The notes under the pieces were generated by a model that made no database searches, was not told the DNA's origin, and saw nothing but the letters and a program-made list of their open reading frames with translations. A program made the translations under genes and the position numbers. Shown piece by piece: positions 62,935-64,000 of a stretch of DNA of 64,000 nucleotides. The stretch covers positions 1-64,000 of the forward strand of contig JBKECA010000187.1 of the NCBI GenBank assembly GCA_047973435.1. The letters are read 5' to 3'. The DNA is from JBKECA01 sp047973435 (GTDB taxonomy: Bacteria > Planctomycetota > Planctomycetia > Planctomycetales > Planctomycetaceae). Numbering within the stretch: the stretch's first letter is position 1; every line of letters starts with the position of its first letter.

Positions 62935-64000
62935 TCATCCTCCCATCAGCCAGGGCCCGATCTTCGACCAGACGCCATAAACTCCCACGACAAACAGTCC
63001 GACGAACGAGGCGACCAGCAGCACGTCCCACCATACAGGGGGCGCCAAACGCGTATCGGTGGCGGTCCATCGCGAGTACAGGGCTCCAAAGCCAATCATC
63101 GGCAACATGGTGGCCTGCATCATGCCGGCAAAGGCGACCGCAGCCACCGGGTTGATGCCGCTGCAAAAAATGGCCAGGCAGGTGACCGGCAGGAGCACAC
63201 AGAAGAAGGTGATGGCCCGATCGTGCGAAGACTGGCGCTGGCGATCGATCAGGCCGAAGATTTTCAGGCCGTCGGTAAACATGCGGGCGTGCCCGGCATT
63301 GGCGACGAGAAAGGTGGAGTACAGCACCGCAATCGCGCCGATCAGGAACAGCCATTTCGCGTACTCGCCAAAGACCGGCACATACGCGGCAGCCAGGGTG
63401 CCGACCATCCGCATCCCGTCCGGATCGCGACCTTCGCCATACAGGACTGCGGCTCCCATCAGGTAGAACGCGACCGTGGCCACGGTGTAGACGATCATCG
63501 AAATGAACGCGTCCCAGTGCATCACCCGCATCCAGCCTTTGGCCCGCTCGGTCCAGGCGGCATCGGACGTGCGCCAGCCGGTGTAACGGGCGTAACCTTT
63601 TTCGAGACACCAGTAGGGGTAGGTAATCAGTTCGGTCGCGCCGACGCCGATGATGCCGAACGTGGCGAGCGCCATGGCGAGTCCCTTTCCATCAGGGACA
63701 CCGAACGAAAGACCCCGGAGAATCGTCGCGCCGGAAAGATGCCACTGTTCCGTCGACTGCAGGCCGAAGACATTGACGATCGTGACGAAGGTGAACAGGA
63801 CGACCAGCACTGTCGACAGGTTCTGGATGATGTCGTACTGGCCTCGATACAACAATGCGACGGTGAGCGCCGTAACGACGGCGGCCCACCATTTGTCGTC
63901 CCAGGTCCAGGGTTCGGTCAGCGCGTTGATGCGCGCCTTGGCGGCATCGACATCGACGGCGGCATGCGGCCTGGTCCACGATGGTCGCGCCGGAGCATTG
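62935..64000 (-). CDS. Nramp-family metal transporter, N-terminus beyond the window
   Basis: The frame is open to the right edge and lacks a start there. The visible 354 residues contain about nine spans. Upstream of the first obvious internal Met-like start the frame reads RINALTEPWTWDDKWWAAVV then TALTVALLYRGQYD, so the gene continues past 64000. Characteristic text is ATFGIIGVGATELITYPYWC then LEKGYARYTG, AFISMIVYTVATVAFYLMGA, LFLIGAIAVLYSTFLVANAG and PVTCLAIFCSGINPVAAVAF. I place it in the divergent Nramp-like group of planctomycetes; the classical DPGN motif would lie beyond the edge and cannot be checked. Substrate is probably a divalent metal, by family only. It precedes the SecA-like gene. 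Confidence 0.72.
   Translation of the reverse strand, partial: NAPARPSWTRPHAAVDVDAAKARINALTEPWTWDDKWWAAVVTALTVALLYRGQYDIIQNLSTVLVVLFTFVTIVNVFGLQSTEQWHLSGATILRGLSFGVPDGKGLAMALATFGIIGVGATELITYPYWCLEKGYARYTGWRTSDAAWTERAKGWMRVMHWDAFISMIVYTVATVAFYLMGAAVLYGEGRDPDGMRMVGTLAAAYVPVFGEYAKWLFLIGAIAVLYSTFLVANAGHARMFTDGLKIFGLIDRQRQSSHDRAITFFCVLLPVTCLAIFCSGINPVAAVAFAGMMQATMLPMIGFGALYSRWTATDTRLAPPVWWDVLLVASFVGLFVVGVYGVWSKIGPWLMGG

Overview
The window looks like chromosomal DNA of a planctomycete (Planctomycetota, probably order Planctomycetales). The evidence is the gene content: a DUF1559 prepilin-like protein, a DUF1501 Tat-exported protein, a DUF1080/ThuA/membrane-bound dehydrogenase/cytochrome c giant, archaeal-type phosphoglycerate mutase, M50-protease/HlyD fusions, and many secreted proteins rich in Gly, Pro and Tyr. 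Base composition is GC-rich and genes are spaced with long intergenic gaps. The genus cannot be fixed from the sequence alone.

Layout. 1-3545 (minus): a cut-off exported protein, then the isoprenoid genes dxs and ispA. 3871-12854: a WYL regulator, then an export-type cluster made of a GAF/HlyD adaptor (minus) and a plus-strand set of HlyD-like protein, PqqD/M50 protease/HlyD fusion and TolC-like outer membrane lipoprotein. 13093-16900 (plus): DUF1559 protein, zinc-ribbon/proline-rich membrane protein, beta-class DNA methyltransferase. 17131-20989 (minus): two membrane proteins, a SAM methyltransferase, a DUF1501 protein. 21430-21819: tRNA-Leu(CAG), a terminator and a frameshifted small phage-like membrane protein. 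21982-24536 (minus): beta-propeller protein and S41 protease with a 4-base overlap. 25552-30743: Cys-rich exported protein, secretin, and two small exported Pro/Tyr/Gly-rich proteins. 30862-42008 (minus): a 1569-residue multidomain PVC protein and a 2005-residue beta-barrel/beta-helix surface protein. 42473-51783 (minus): MFS transporter, DapA-family lyase, zinc-ribbon PrsW protease, ExbB-like channel and a 1067-residue TPR protein. 52084-57215: apgM, a membrane protein, TrkA-type regulator (minus), DedA protein. 57240-64000: 4Fe-4S protein (minus), glmS, a short SecA-like ATPase (minus) and a truncated Nramp-family transporter (minus).

The most unusual feature is a dispersed repeat of about 80-90 bases. 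I find eleven copies, in both orientations, almost all in intergenic gaps. Copies share imperfect inverted ends (TATACYGCMCGCGG) and a GC-rich palindromic core. Read in one direction, most copies stay open and give nearly the same peptide (core REAKRINID), with changes concentrated at some third codon positions. A second, rarer degenerate repeat occurs twice. These repeats explain several misleading N-terminal extensions of neighbouring genes.

Functionally the window is dominated by envelope biology: export (HlyD/M50/TolC, secretin, SecA-like, ExbB/TPR), surface proteins, and membrane proteolysis (M50, PrsW, S41). A few housekeeping genes (dxs, ispA, apgM, glmS, tRNA-Leu) are scattered among them. 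All assignments rest on motif reading by eye; no database search was run.
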